This document shows, piece after piece, positions 14,097-14,136 of a DNA stretch of 14,136 nucleotides. Made by a program: the position numbers and the translations under genes. The notes below the pieces were generated by a model. That model saw only the letters and a program-made list of their open reading frames with translations, ran no database searches and was not told the DNA's origin. Origin of the DNA: Bacillota bacterium (GTDB lineage: Bacteria; Bacillota_E; Sulfobacillia; Sulfobacillales; Sulfobacillaceae); the NCBI GenBank assembly GCA_021820645.1, contig JAKADJ010000030.1, positions 1 to 14,136 on the forward strand, given 5' to 3'. Position 1 is the first letter of the stretch; every line of letters starts with the position of its first letter.

Positions 14097-14136
14097 CGTG
14101 GAGGGCTCCTTCAATGATATAGTCTATGGTAGCAAG
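14097..14136 (-). promoter_or_regulatory. polA upstream region, cut by window end
   Basis: Forty bases remain upstream of polA, including the AAGGAG ribosome-binding site at 14106-14111. A TATATC/TATCAT-like stretch at 14114-14121 is too close to the ribosome-binding site to be a convincing -10 box. The promoter probably lies right of the window. Confidence 0.4.

Noticed and set aside
14112..14136. polA promoter -10 box at TATATC/TATCAT
   Set aside because: Transcription would start within the ribosome-binding site, and no -35 box fits inside the window.

Overview
The window looks like chromosomal housekeeping DNA from a spore-forming Firmicute, most likely a thermoacidophile related to Sulfobacillus. 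This is inferred, not proven. Three things point there: a small acid-soluble spore protein gene of the SspF type, VanW/G5 and lytic transglycosylase cell-wall genes typical of Firmicutes, and exported proteins that are strikingly poor in Asp and Glu while the cytosolic ones are rich in them. No tRNA, rRNA, CRISPR array, insertion sequence or phage gene was seen. Coding density is very high and no gene-free stretch exceeds 120 bases.

Layout. (1) Positions 1-209 (+) hold the C-terminal end of an HD-superfamily hydrolase. (2) Positions 218-3003 (-) hold a cluster read right to left: VanW/G5 cell-wall protein, a ten-helix DMT transporter, a PduO-type cobalamin adenosyltransferase and a DUF2203 protein. 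(3) A 105-base divergent intergenic region separates this from a secreted amidase-like cysteine hydrolase at 3109-4443 (+). (4) Positions 4563-7869 (+) hold a one-carbon/amino-acid unit: formate-tetrahydrofolate ligase (fhs), a short FchA-type methenyl-THF cyclohydrolase overlapping it by ATGA, and a TTG-started homoserine dehydrogenase. (5) A strong hairpin at 7859-7895 sits between this unit and the convergent left-pointing cluster. (6) Positions 7902-14096 (-) form a tight run: polA, mutM, a 63-residue unknown protein, a family-5-like solute-binding protein without a transporter, coaE, a membrane-anchored lytic transglycosylase and the SspF-like spore protein.

How the genes fit together. 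fhs and fchA convert formate to 10-formyl-THF and then 5,10-methenyl-THF; hom feeds aspartate-family amino acids. The polA cluster combines DNA repair (PolA, MutM), CoA synthesis and two sporulation or cell-wall functions. The VanW/amidase pair is probably involved in envelope remodelling.

Five start sites were moved inward from the longest open frame on ribosome-binding-site and domain evidence: VanW, amidase, SspF-like, the 63-residue protein and PolA. I found no clearly new defence or mobile system. The best leads are the divergent wall-hydrolase pair, the unknown protein plus orphan binding protein inside the polA-coaE run, and the spore protein with an altered protease site.
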